NCBI GenBank assembly: GCA_964402955.1
Contig: CAYOEZ010000076.1
Span: 1-18,555 of the forward strand
Reading direction: 5' to 3'
Source: CAYOEZ01 sp964402955
GTDB lineage: Bacteria > Chloroflexota > DTOL01 > DAOUCN01
DNA: 18,555 bases
In this document: positions 1 through 7,042 of the stretch, piece by piece
Layout: each line of letters opens with the position of its first letter
Position numbering within the stretch: position 1 is the first letter of the stretch
Program-made: the position numbers and the translations under genes
Notes under the pieces: model-generated
Told to the model about the DNA's origin: nothing
Databases searched by the model: none
The model's input: only the letters and a program-made list of their open reading frames with translations

Positions 1-250
1 CCCCCAAGGCCGGGTCCAGCCTGCCCAGCATGAGCCCCGAGTCCACGTTGAACCAGACCATTCCGGTGGGCTTGACAAGCAACTGGAAGGGCAAGACGGG
101 CAACTCATACTCGATCAAGGTGTCGGCGCTGGGGACAATTGCGGAGGTCTCGGGGACGCTATCGACATCGGCCCGGGCAGTCGTTGCCACAACGGCAACG
201 AGGGCGACGCTGAGAAGCGCAGCAATGCTCAGCAAGCGGAAGGGTTTCAT
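1..250 (-). CDS. Secreted protein, N-terminal part; Vgb/streptogramin-lyase-like beta-propeller (partial)
   Basis: Reading leftward from the ATG at 250-248, the frame is open for 83 codons and runs off the window, so only the N-terminus is visible. It opens with a clear Sec signal peptide (MKPFRLLSIAALL, then a hydrophobic stretch ending TTARA) and a likely cleavage after Ala27. The mature start includes EYELP and then TGMVWFNVDSG and LGRLDP. That pattern, VWF followed by GRLDP, is typical of a blade in virginiamycin-B-lyase-like and NHL-type beta-propellers. An AGGGAGGAAAC ribosome site sits just upstream of the ATG, and a sigma70-like promoter lies at 288-316. The export signal and gene reality are well supported. 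The propeller call rests on one blade, and enzymatic activity cannot be judged. Confidence 0.7.
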   Translation of the reverse strand, partial: MKPFRLLSIAALLSVALVAVVATTARADVDSVPETSAIVPSADTLIEYELPVLPFQLLVKPTGMVWFNVDSGLMLGRLDPALG

Positions 251-287
251 GTTTCCTCCCTGAAGGCACGGTGGGTTCGCTCCCCTG

Positions 288-316
288 AGTATAGCAGAGC
301 GTCTCGACCCGGTCAA
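288..316 (-). promoter_or_regulatory. Sigma70-type promoter of the secreted propeller-like gene
   Basis: On the minus strand TTGACC (316-311) is followed by a 17-bp spacer and TATACT (293-288). Transcription would start near 281, leaving a leader of about 30 nt that holds the GGGAGGAAAC ribosome site. The promoter lies just past the thrS terminator, so this gene looks independently transcribed. Confidence 0.75.
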
Positions 317-331
317 GGGGGGAAGATAAAA

Positions 332-392
332 GCGGGGATCAGGGGATCAGGGGAAAAGTCAGAAGCTCTTCCCCCAATCCCCTGATCCCCGC
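332..392 (-). terminator. Rho-independent terminator of thrS
   Basis: A perfect 16-bp inverted repeat (332-347 with 377-392) encloses a 29-nt loop that contains a second GGGGAA/TTCCCC pairing. On the minus strand the stem starts 10 nt after the thrS stop and is followed by TTTTATCTT. That is the stem plus U-tract layout of an intrinsic terminator. Confidence 0.8.
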
Positions 393-402
393 CTCTTTCT
401 TT

Positions 403-2178
403 CTACAACTCCGCCCCTGCTCTGCTTGCCACAATCCTCTTTGCCCGCTCGATGAAGTCTGCCACGGGCATGGGGCCCAGGTTCTCCTCGGTGCGCAGGC
501 GAACAGCAACCGCGCCCGCGGCCTGCTCTTTGTCGCCCACAACAAGCATGTAGGGCACCTTCTTCATCTGCGCCGCGCGAATCTTGGCGTTCATGCGCTC
601 GCTGCGGTCGTCCACCTTGACGCGCAGCCCCACGGCCTTCAGCTTCTCTTCCACCTCGCGCGCATAGGGGACATGGCGATCGGCGATCGGAATCAGGGCA
701 ACTTGCTGGGGCGCCAGCCAGAGCGGGAACGCGCCGGCATAGTGCTCGATCAGCACGCCAAAGAAGCGCTCCATGGAGCCGAGCAGCGCCCGGTGCACCA
801 TGTAGGGGCGGTGCTCCAGCCCGTCTTCGCCGATATACGACAGACCAAAGCGCTCGGAGAGGTTAAAGTCGAACTGAATTGTGCTGCACTGCCACTCACG
901 CCCGATAGCGTCCTTGATCTTGAGATCAATTTTCGGCCCGTAGAACGCCCCGCCGCCCTCATCCACATGATAGGGCAGCTTTGCATCTTCGAGCGCGCGA
1001 CGCAGGGCTGCTGTCGCCGCGTCCCACTGCTCTTGCTCGCCGACCGATTTCTGCGGCGGGCGAGTCGCCAGATAGGCGCTGAATTCGCTGAAGCCGAAAC
1101 TGCGCAGAATGTGCAGGCAGAACGCCAGGGTGCGCGACAGTTCTTCTTCCATCTTCTCCGGTTGGACGAAGATGTGGGCGTCATCCTGTGTGAGGCCGCG
1201 CACGCGCATCAGACCGTGAAGGACACCGGCACGCTCATAGCGATAGACTGTGCCCCACTCGGCAAAACGCAGCGGCAGGTCGCGGTAGGAGCGAATGTCG
1301 TTCTTATAGATCAAGATGTGGAACGGGCAGTTCATAGGCTTGATGTAGTATTCTTCCTCGTCGATCTTCATCGGCGAGTACATGCTTTCTTTGTAGAAGC
1401 TCAGGTGGCCGCTCGTCTCCCACAGGTTGGCGCGCCCGATGTGCGGTGTGTAAACCAGGTCATAGCCGTTCGCAAGATGCTCGTTCTTGCAGAATTCCTC
1501 GGCTAGATGGCGAATCATGCCGCCATTGGGGTGCCACAGCACCAGCCCGCCGCCCAGCTCCTGATGGGTGCTGAACAAATCCAGGTCTTTGCCCACGCGA
1601 CGGTGGTCGCGCTTCTCAGCCTCGGCCTGTTTCCAGACATAGTCGTCGAGCTCGGCCTGTGTGGGGAAGCAGGTGGCGTAGATGCGAGTGAGCATTTTGT
1701 TGTGCTCATCGCCACGCCAGTAGGCCCCGGCCACACTGAGCAGCTTGAATGGGCCGATCTGCCCCGTGTTCTCCATGTGTGGGCCACGGCAGAGGTCGAT
1801 GAAATCATCGTTGCGGTAGGTGGACAGAACGGCCGGCGCTGCTGCCAGCGCCTCTCCGTCTTCGCTTTCCTGCCCGGCCATGATGCCGTCGATCAGCTCC
1901 AGCTTGAAGGGTTCATCCTTGAAGATCTGGCGTGCTTCCTCGGCCGACACTTCGCTGCGCACGAAGGGCGATTTCTTGGCGACGATCTGGCGCATCTTGG
2001 CTTCGATCGCCGGCAGGTCGTCCATGGAGATGGGCCGGGGCAGGTCGAAGTCGTAGTAGAAGCCGCTTTCGATTGACGGCCCGATGGACAGCTTGGTTCC
2101 CGGATACAACTGCATCACCGCATCCGCCATGACGTGAGCGCATGAATGACGCATGCGAGCGAGATCGTTGCTTTCCAT
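403..2178 (-). CDS. thrS: Threonyl-tRNA synthetase without TGS domain
   Basis: Class II synthetase that charges tRNA-Thr with threonine in the cytoplasm; 591 residues. The editing domain starts almost at residue 1, with zinc-type ligands H11xxxH15 and C130xxxH134 (CRGPH). The catalytic core shows motif 1 around residues 245-268, motif 2 (YRYERAG, 312-318) and motif 3 (MVHRALLGSMERFFG, about 460-474). Active-site zinc ligands are C284 (MNCPFH), H335 (DDAHIF) and H462. The anticodon-binding domain begins near residue 490. The protein lacks the roughly 60-residue N-terminal TGS domain found in the 642-residue E. coli enzyme. The start is supported by AGGAGG six bases before the ATG and by the direct entry into the HSCAH motif. 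Expression appears to be controlled by the T-box leader upstream. Identity is certain. Confidence 0.98.
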   Translation of the reverse strand: MESNDLARMRHSCAHVMADAVMQLYPGTKLSIGPSIESGFYYDFDLPRPISMDDLPAIEAKMRQIVAKKSPFVRSEVSAEEARQIFKDEPFKLELIDGIMAGQESEDGEALAAAPAVLSTYRNDDFIDLCRGPHMENTGQIGPFKLLSVAGAYWRGDEHNKMLTRIYATCFPTQAELDDYVWKQAEAEKRDHRRVGKDLDLFSTHQELGGGLVLWHPNGGMIRHLAEEFCKNEHLANGYDLVYTPHIGRANLWETSGHLSFYKESMYSPMKIDEEEYYIKPMNCPFHILIYKNDIRSYRDLPLRFAEWGTVYRYERAGVLHGLMRVRGLTQDDAHIFVQPEKMEEELSRTLAFCLHILRSFGFSEFSAYLATRPPQKSVGEQEQWDAATAALRRALEDAKLPYHVDEGGGAFYGPKIDLKIKDAIGREWQCSTIQFDFNLSERFGLSYIGEDGLEHRPYMVHRALLGSMERFFGVLIEHYAGAFPLWLAPQQVALIPIADRHVPYAREVEEKLKAVGLRVKVDDRSERMNAKIRAAQMKKVPYMLVVGDKEQAAGAVAVRLRTEENLGPMPVADFIERAKRIVASRAGAEL

Positions 2179-2203
2179 GATTATCCTCCTCTGTGGTTCT
2201 CAT

Positions 2204-2269
2204 GCCCCCCGCCCCCAACTTTGGGGGAGTCGGCGACCTCGTCCCCCCAAAGTTGGGGGGTAGGGGGGC
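2204..2269. repeat. REP-like nested inverted repeat in the thrS leader
   Basis: Arms CCCCCAACTTTGGGGG (2212-2227) and CCCCCAAAGTTGGGGG (2244-2259) are perfect reverse complements across a 16-bp spacer. Each arm is itself nearly palindromic. Outer C6 (2205-2210) and G6 (2263-2268) runs extend the pairing. The element lies between the T-box attenuator and the thrS ribosome site, so the mRNA would carry a strong hairpin about 15 nt before the Shine-Dalgarno. It resembles dispersed REP-type intergenic palindromes; the copy number in the genome cannot be seen from here. Confidence 0.75.
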
Positions 2270-2280
2270 CGGCGGCGCCA

Positions 2281-2315
2281 AACAAAAAACCTCTCGTCCA
2301 CAATGGGACGAGAGG
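2281..2315 (-). terminator. Attenuator terminator of the thrS T-box
   Basis: On the minus strand CCTCTCGTCC (2315-2306) pairs perfectly with GGACGAGAGG (2299-2290) around a 6-nt loop and is followed by TTTTTTGTT. The 5' arm contains the CGTCCC needed for the competing antiterminator, so the two folds are mutually exclusive as in known T-box leaders. Confidence 0.9.
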
Positions 2316-2541
2316 CGATTGAACCTCACGTGTTTCCACCCAGATTGGAGATCCCGCTTGGGGATTCCCACTCTTTAGCCCGCTAACGAAGGCACTCGTG
2401 ACATCATACTGCCCGCCCAGGCGGGGTTCAGATGCCAGGCTCCCAGGGGGTTTTCTCCGGTTCGTGGCCTGAAGGGGCTTCCAGCCGTTTCCGGCCCCTT
2501 CTCTCTGCAGGTTGTCTCCGGATACTCGTCCTGATCGTCGC
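2281..2541 (-). promoter_or_regulatory. T-box riboswitch leader of thrS
   Basis: The leader reads uncharged tRNA-Thr and controls thrS by transcription attenuation. On the minus strand it shows, in order: an AGTA element of the specifier-loop region, a distal stem-I segment with AGAGA and CTGGAAG, a candidate Thr specifier codon ACC (2427-2425), a stem-III-like hairpin (GGAATCCC/GGGATCTCC), the T-box sequence GGGTGGAAACACG (2341-2329), the CGTCCC antiterminator partner (2310-2305) and a terminator. TGGA in the T-box bulge would pair with a tRNA 3' end UCCA. The region upstream of an aminoacyl-tRNA synthetase supports the call strongly. The exact specifier codon and the 5' boundary are inferences. 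Confidence 0.88.
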
Positions 2542-2553
2542 CGTGTATGAAAA

Positions 2554-2630
2554 TGGTGGGCGATAGAGGGCTCGAACCTCTGACCTCGTCGATGTCAACG
2601 ACGCGCTCTAACCAACTGAGCTAACCGCCC
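2554..2630 (-). tRNA. tRNA-Val(GAC)
   Basis: A complete cloverleaf on the minus strand. The acceptor GGGCGGT pairs with ATCGCCC (one G-U). The D arm is GCTC/GAGC, the anticodon arm CGTCG-TTGACAT-CGACG places GAC at positions 34-36, and the T arm is AGAGG-TTCGAGC-CCTCT. The discriminator A is followed by an encoded CCA. Anticodon GAC reads GUC and GUU valine codons. The gene ends only about 13 nt before the thrS T-box leader on the same strand and has its own upstream promoter. Confidence 0.97.
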
Positions 2631-2645
2631 ACGACTGTGCCACGA

Positions 2646-2675
2646 ATTATAGCACAACACGGTGGGAGAATGCAA
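2646..2675 (-). promoter_or_regulatory. Promoter of tRNA-Val, possibly also of thrS
   Basis: On the minus strand TTGCAT (2675-2670), an 18-bp spacer and a perfect TATAAT (2651-2646) precede the tRNA 5' end by 15 bp. Almost no room exists for another promoter between the tRNA and the T-box stem I, so this promoter may also drive thrS by readthrough. Confidence 0.75.
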
Positions 2676-2768
2676 GGGGTTTGGCGGGCATTTTGGCGAC
2701 GAATCCTGCGCCGGAATGATTGGTCAGCCGGTTACCCCAACTTCCAGAGCTGACGCGGCAGTTTTTCC

Positions 2769-2797
2769 TTGCCAAAGGCAGGGCAAGATGCTATACT
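2769..2797 (+). promoter_or_regulatory. Promoter of the glmU-dnaD-like-dnaC-like-prs operon
   Basis: TTGCCA (2769-2774), a 17-bp spacer and TATACT (2792-2797) predict transcription from about 2804. This excludes translation from the in-frame ATG at 2769, which lies inside the -35 element, and supports the glmU start at 2844. Confidence 0.75.
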
Positions 2798-2843
2798 ATG
2801 GTTATCGATGATCCCCCATCCACCACCAAGTGAGCCTTCACCC

Positions 2844-4190
2844 ATGCCAACGCTGGCCGCTGCCATTCTCGCTGCGGGCAAGAGCACCCGCATGAAATCA
2901 AAGACGATCAAAGTCCTGCACCCCATTGCCGGTGTGCCCATCATTCGCTACATCCTCTCAACTGTCGCCACCGTCGAGCCGGCGCGTGTGGTCATGGTCA
3001 TTGGTCGCGATGGGCAACAGGTGAAGGATGCTATTGGCCCCGGGCCGCTCTACGTCGAACAGACTGAGCTTCTGGGCACGGGCCATGCCCTGCTCCAGGT
3101 CCGCCCGTTGCTCGACGGCCACTGCGACACCGTCCTCTGCCTCTACGGTGACATGCCGCTGATCCGCGCCGAGACCCTGCGCCGGCTGGTCGCCACGCAC
3201 CGCTCCGCCGGGGCCGTCATGACGCTGCTCACTGTGGGCGGCGAGGATTCGATGGGGTTCGGGCATATCGTCCGTGATGCGCAGGGGCATGTGCAGGCAA
3301 TTGTCGAGGAAAAGGTGGCGTCGGCGGAGATTCTGGCGATCAAAGAGTACAATGCCGGGCTCTACTGCTTCCAGGGTGATTGGCTGTGGCCGCGCCTGGC
3401 TGCGCTGCCCGTCAGCCCTGTCGGCGAATACTATCTGACCGATATGCTCGCCGTGGCTGTGCGTGAGGGCGCTCCTGTCCAGACTGCTTTCTGCACCGAC
3501 CCGTCTGAGGTTCTGGGCATCAACAATCGCGTGCAGTTGTCTCAGGCCGAGGCGCTCGTGCGCGCCGGCATTTGCTGCAGCCTGATGCTGAATGGCGTCA
3601 CGATCATTGATCCGGCCAGCACGTACGTCGATGCGACGGTGACGATTGGTCCAGACACCGTGATCTATTCGAATACGATCATCCAGGGCGCAACGCACAT
3701 CGGCGAGGACTGCACGATCGGCCCCAACAGCCACATCGTCAACTCCGCCATCGGCAGCGGCTGCCGCGTGTGGGCGTCGGTGATCGAAGATGCCGTTGTG
3801 CGCGATGGCGTCACTATCGGCCCGTTCTCCCATCTGCGCCCCGGCGCTCAGGTCGGCGAGAAATCGCGCATCGGCAACTACGCTGAGATCAAAAACAGTG
3901 TTCTGGGCGAACATGTGCACATGGGGCATTTCAGCTACCTTGGCGATGCCAGTGTTGGCCACGATGTCAACATCGGCGCCGGAACCATCACCTGCAATTT
4001 CGACGGCAAAAAAAAGAACAGCACCGAGATCGGCGACGGGGCGTTTATTGGTAGTGGCACACTACTGGTTGCCCCGGTGAAAGTCGGCAAGAAGGCTCGC
4101 ACCGGCGCTGGCTCGGTCGTGACGCACGACCTCCCACCTGACTCGCTGTCGTATGGCGTGCCGGCCAGGACTATCAAGAAGAACCAATAG
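2844..4190 (+). CDS. glmU: Bifunctional GlmU: GlcN-1-P acetyltransferase / GlcNAc-1-P uridyltransferase
   Basis: Makes UDP-GlcNAc for peptidoglycan and envelope glycans in two cytoplasmic steps; 448 residues against 456 in E. coli. The uridyltransferase half has LAAGKSTRM near the N-terminus (R16, K23), LGTGHAL at 77-83 and YGDMPL with the metal-binding D103. The C-terminal half is a left-handed hexapeptide beta-helix. It carries the acetyltransfer base H362 in GHFSYLGD (E. coli H363) and NIGAGTITCNFDG. I chose the ATG at 2844 because homologs begin a few residues before LAAG and because the promoter overlaps the longer frame. The ribosome site is weak (GTGAG). It is the first gene of an operon, with the next gene starting 4 bases after its stop. 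Confidence 0.97.
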   Translation: MPTLAAAILAAGKSTRMKSKTIKVLHPIAGVPIIRYILSTVATVEPARVVMVIGRDGQQVKDAIGPGPLYVEQTELLGTGHALLQVRPLLDGHCDTVLCLYGDMPLIRAETLRRLVATHRSAGAVMTLLTVGGEDSMGFGHIVRDAQGHVQAIVEEKVASAEILAIKEYNAGLYCFQGDWLWPRLAALPVSPVGEYYLTDMLAVAVREGAPVQTAFCTDPSEVLGINNRVQLSQAEALVRAGICCSLMLNGVTIIDPASTYVDATVTIGPDTVIYSNTIIQGATHIGEDCTIGPNSHIVNSAIGSGCRVWASVIEDAVVRDGVTIGPFSHLRPGAQVGEKSRIGNYAEIKNSVLGEHVHMGHFSYLGDASVGHDVNIGAGTITCNFDGKKKNSTEIGDGAFIGSGTLLVAPVKVGKKARTGAGSVVTHDLPPDSLSYGVPARTIKKNQ

Positions 4191-4194
4191 GACA

Positions 4195-5289
4195 ATGGTG
4201 GACCGTACACTGCTACCCAATACAACTCAATTTCCCAATGTACTCAGCGACCAGGTCATGGCGCTTGTCACCAGTAACGAATGGAAGGTGATCCATTATG
4301 GCGTGCGCTACGGTCTGGGACATCGCTCCTCCGATACGCTAACCATCGCGCAGATGGCGCGCGGCCGCCAGGATGAAGGCGGCGCCTGGATCGACCACGG
4401 AACGGGTCTCGATGAGACAGAGGTGAAGGCATGTCTGGCCTTTCTCTGCGACGAGACGCACATTTTTCTGCGCGAAGACCGTCCACGCAAGCCCCTGGGC
4501 TATCGCTTGAACACTGATTTATCGAGCATCAACTGGGAGATTCTGGAGGCGCGCCAGCCGCAGACCGAGGCGATTGTGGCTGTCGCAGCGCCGCCGGCGG
4601 CGCCGCCCCTTGCGGCGCGTGCGCCGCGCACGGCACGCGGCGAGGCGCTCTTTGCCGAGCAGCCAGCAACCGATTTTCACATCGATGGCTCTGCGCAACC
4701 AGTTCTCCAACAAATGCATGGCAAGCTGACCGCCGACGAGGGGCGCACCTTCGACCACCTGCTGGCGCTGGCCCAGGCCAAGCTGCAGGGTGCTCTTGAT
4801 GAGGATATTGTCTGGCCGCTCTACCGGCTCTGGCGGACGTATGGTTTCCGCCGCCTGCAAAACGCCTTCCAGTCACCGCAGCCGGTCGCCAGCCTGGATG
4901 ATGTGAACCAGTCTTGCCTTGTGGGCATTTTGGCCGAAATGTTGGATAAGGAACGGTTCGGGCCGATCACGCCGACGTTCCGTGAACAGATCATTGAGAT
5001 GGCCCAGGCGTGGCCAGACCTGCACGAGTGGCAGACAGCCATAACCATCGCCGTGCGCATCAACAAGCGCCGGCTGCAAACAGTTGAGACAATCCTGAAG
5101 AACAATGCTGCCCCACCTGCTGCTCCATCGCAGGCAGACAGGCCACAGGGAGACAAGCACGATGCCAGACCCTCAGCCCCTGAGAAGGGCCGTAAGCGAT
5201 CTGCGCGACGCGTCTCTGAGTACACCGACGAAGAAATCCACGCTGCCCGAGAGGCGGAGCGCGGCAAAGAATGGCAGCGCCCCGAGTAG
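4195..5289 (+). CDS. DnaD-like replication initiation protein
   Basis: 364 residues. Residues about 15-115 look like a winged-helix DNA-binding domain, followed by an Ala/Pro-rich linker (about 130-150) and a helical region. Near 255-303 is a pattern ending in RINKRRLQTVETILKN, which matches the C-terminal part of DnaD/DnaB_2 domains. The tail is basic and low in complexity. In Firmicutes DnaD proteins help load the replicative helicase together with a DnaC/DnaI-type ATPase, and just such an ATPase follows here. The start at 4195 sits 4 bases after the glmU stop. It was preferred over a longer frame that would overlap glmU by 38 bases and lacks similarity. The family call is fairly good. Whether it acts at oriC, in restart or on an integrated element is not shown. 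Confidence 0.72.
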   Translation: MVDRTLLPNTTQFPNVLSDQVMALVTSNEWKVIHYGVRYGLGHRSSDTLTIAQMARGRQDEGGAWIDHGTGLDETEVKACLAFLCDETHIFLREDRPRKPLGYRLNTDLSSINWEILEARQPQTEAIVAVAAPPAAPPLAARAPRTARGEALFAEQPATDFHIDGSAQPVLQQMHGKLTADEGRTFDHLLALAQAKLQGALDEDIVWPLYRLWRTYGFRRLQNAFQSPQPVASLDDVNQSCLVGILAEMLDKERFGPITPTFREQIIEMAQAWPDLHEWQTAITIAVRINKRRLQTVETILKNNAAPPAAPSQADRPQGDKHDARPSAPEKGRKRSARRVSEYTDEEIHAAREAERGKEWQRPE

Positions 5290-5989
5290 CTCGCCGTCAA
5301 ACCAGCCCTGTTCGCACTGCGGAGGCTCCGGGTTCCTGCGCTACGATGTACCCTATGGCGACCCCAATTTCGGGAAGCTACGCGAGTGCCCCGATTGTCA
5401 GACCGCGGCCGCGCGGCGCGTCCAGGCTATGCTGTCGATCTCGTCGCTCCACGGCCATTTGCTCCAGCATTCGTTTCGCAACTTCGAGCAGTCCGAGGGC
5501 GCCGGGCAAGCCTACCATGCCGCGTTTGCCTTTGCCCAGAAACCTGAGGGCTGGCTGGTCTTCCATGGCAAGAACGGCAGCGGCAAGACGCACCTGGCAG
5601 CCGCCATCGCCAACTACCTGCGCGAGCGAGGCGTCGTTGTGCTCTTTCTTACTGTGCCGGACCTCCTCGATTACCTGCGCACGGCCTTTGCGCCGAAACG
5701 CGAGTGGGGCGATGACAACCTCAGCTTTGCAGACCGCTTTGAGGCGATCAAGGCCGCTCCGGTTCTCGTTCTGGACGACTTCGGCGCGGAGAGTGAGACG
5801 CCCTGGGCCAACGAGAAACTCTATCAGATTCTCAACTTTCGGACCGATCTGGCGCTTCCCACCGTCATAACAACTAACCTGAAGCTGATGGACATCGAGC
5901 CGCGGCTGCGTTCTCGCCTGGGCAATACCATGCTGGGTAAGGCTGTTTTCAACGCTGCAGAAGACTACAGGTTGCGCAAGAGGGAGTAA
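5162..5989 (+). CDS. DnaC/DnaI-like helicase-loader ATPase
   Basis: 275-residue AAA+ ATPase of the DnaC/IstB class. An N-terminal zinc-binding element has C50xxC53 and C76xxC79. The ATPase core carries Walker A GKNGSGKT (136-143), Walker B VLVLDDFG (201-208), sensor-1 ITTNL (236-240) and an arginine-finger-like RLRSRLGN (248-255). By family it would load the replicative helicase onto DNA, probably with the DnaD-like partner upstream. The ATG at 5162 is preceded by GGGAG with a 9-base gap and gives a 128-bp out-of-frame overlap with the DnaD-like gene. No other ATG, GTG or TTG lies in frame between it and the first Cys pair. IstB is an alternative fold relative, but no transposase is adjacent. 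Confidence 0.88.
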   Translation: MPDPQPLRRAVSDLRDASLSTPTKKSTLPERRSAAKNGSAPSSSPSNQPCSHCGGSGFLRYDVPYGDPNFGKLRECPDCQTAAARRVQAMLSISSLHGHLLQHSFRNFEQSEGAGQAYHAAFAFAQKPEGWLVFHGKNGSGKTHLAAAIANYLRERGVVVLFLTVPDLLDYLRTAFAPKREWGDDNLSFADRFEAIKAAPVLVLDDFGAESETPWANEKLYQILNFRTDLALPTVITTNLKLMDIEPRLRSRLGNTMLGKAVFNAAEDYRLRKRE

Positions 5990-5990
5990 T

Positions 5991-6956
5991 ATGGAAAGCG
6001 ACCGCCTACTCCTTTTTTCGGGTGAGGCAAACCGCCCGCTGGCCGCGGAGATTGCGCAAGAGCTTGGTCTAGAGCTTGGGTGTGCACGAGTGGGGTCATG
6101 GCAGGACGGCGAAACGCGGGTGCGGATTGAAGACAATGTGCGCGGCGCCGATGTCTTTGTCGTCCAGTCGACCTGCCCGCCCGTCGATCGCAATCTGATG
6201 CAGCTTCTGATCATCATCGATGCCTTGCGACGGGCCTCTGCTCGCCGCATTACAGCCGTCATCCCCTACTTTGGCTATGCCAAGCAGGAGAAGAAGAGCT
6301 CCGGACGCGAGCCGATAACGGCCAAGCTGGTGGCCAACCTGATTACTGTGGCTGGCGCGAGCCGCATTCTGACCATGGACTTGCACTCAGCCGCTATCGA
6401 GGGATTCTTCGATATTCCCGTCGATCATCTGCGAGCCGGCCATCTCCTTGCCCAGGATATTGCCGCCCGCAATCTGGCCAATCTGGTCGTTGTTTCGCCG
6501 GACTCGGGCGGTGTGCACCGGGCCTATGAGTTCCGCTCCTATCTGAACAATGCCCGGCTTGCCCTGATGGCCAAGTATCGCCCGCAGCCTGATCAACTTG
6601 AGATGGTGGAGATGGTCGGCGAGGTCGACGGCCGCACAGCGGTGATCGTCGACGACATGATTCAGAGTGGGGGCACGGTCATCGAGTGCGCCAACAAGCT
6701 GAAAGAGCGACATGCGAGCGATGTTTACGTCTGCGCCACGCATCCCATTTTCGCCAGCGATGCACTGAAGAAGATCTGCGCTGCGCAGATCAAACAAGTT
6801 CTTGTGACGAACACGATTCCGGTCAATACAGAGGAATGCGAGGACAAGATCAAAGTCATCACGGTTGCGCCTTTACTGGCTAAGGCCATAGCACACATCC
6901 ACGAAGACCAGACCTTGAGTACTCTCTTCCCCCCGTCCTCGGGGTCCAACCTGTAA
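5991..6956 (+). CDS. prs: Ribose-phosphate pyrophosphokinase (PRPP synthase), divergent
   Basis: Makes PRPP from ribose-5-phosphate and ATP for nucleotide, His and Trp synthesis; 321 residues, normal length. Key elements are present: LLFSGEANRPLA at the N-terminus, WQDGETRVRI (37-46), the ATP loop YAKQEKK (96-102), MDLH with H132, GFFDIPVDHL (138-147), VSPDSGG and the PRPP loop VIVDDMIQSGGT (218-229). Several normally strict motifs differ (usual forms YARQDRK, SPDVGGVVRA, DDMIDTGGT), so this is a divergent branch. The ATG follows the DnaC-like stop by one base with AGGGAG upstream, which suggests translational coupling. glmU-prs adjacency is common in Gram-positive bacteria; here two replication genes lie between them. 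Confidence 0.9.
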   Translation: MESDRLLLFSGEANRPLAAEIAQELGLELGCARVGSWQDGETRVRIEDNVRGADVFVVQSTCPPVDRNLMQLLIIIDALRRASARRITAVIPYFGYAKQEKKSSGREPITAKLVANLITVAGASRILTMDLHSAAIEGFFDIPVDHLRAGHLLAQDIAARNLANLVVVSPDSGGVHRAYEFRSYLNNARLALMAKYRPQPDQLEMVEMVGEVDGRTAVIVDDMIQSGGTVIECANKLKERHASDVYVCATHPIFASDALKKICAAQIKQVLVTNTIPVNTEECEDKIKVITVAPLLAKAIAHIHEDQTLSTLFPPSSGSNL

Positions 6957-6962
6957 GTGAAG

Positions 6963-6999
6963 GAAGATGTCCGGCGTCATAATAGCGCCGGACATCTTC
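6963..6999 (+). terminator. Hairpin after prs, terminator-like
   Basis: A perfect 14-bp stem (6963-6976 with 6986-6999) with a 9-nt AT-rich loop starts 6 bp after the prs stop. No U-tract follows, so it may be a rho-dependent or partial terminator or an mRNA-stabilising 3' structure. Confidence 0.55.
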
Positions 7000-7042
7000 G
7001 TCAAGGGAGAATACTATTTTACGAAGACTAGTTACCAGTATC

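Noticed and set aside
673..2076. Two plus-strand frames (277 and 189 codons) opposite thrS
   Set aside because: Antisense to thrS with no start signals or motifs.
2958..3962. 334-codon minus-strand frame opposite glmU
   Set aside because: Shadow of a certain gene, with His/Asp/Arg-rich composition typical of antisense reading.
4195..5989. Prophage or insertion-sequence (IstB) origin of the DnaD-like/DnaC-like pair
   Set aside because: No transposase, integrase, structural phage genes or terminal repeats are nearby, and the pair is tightly packed within glmU-prs.
5378..6262. 294-codon minus-strand frame opposite the DnaC-like gene and prs
   Set aside because: Spans the junction of two certain genes on the other strand; no domain seen.
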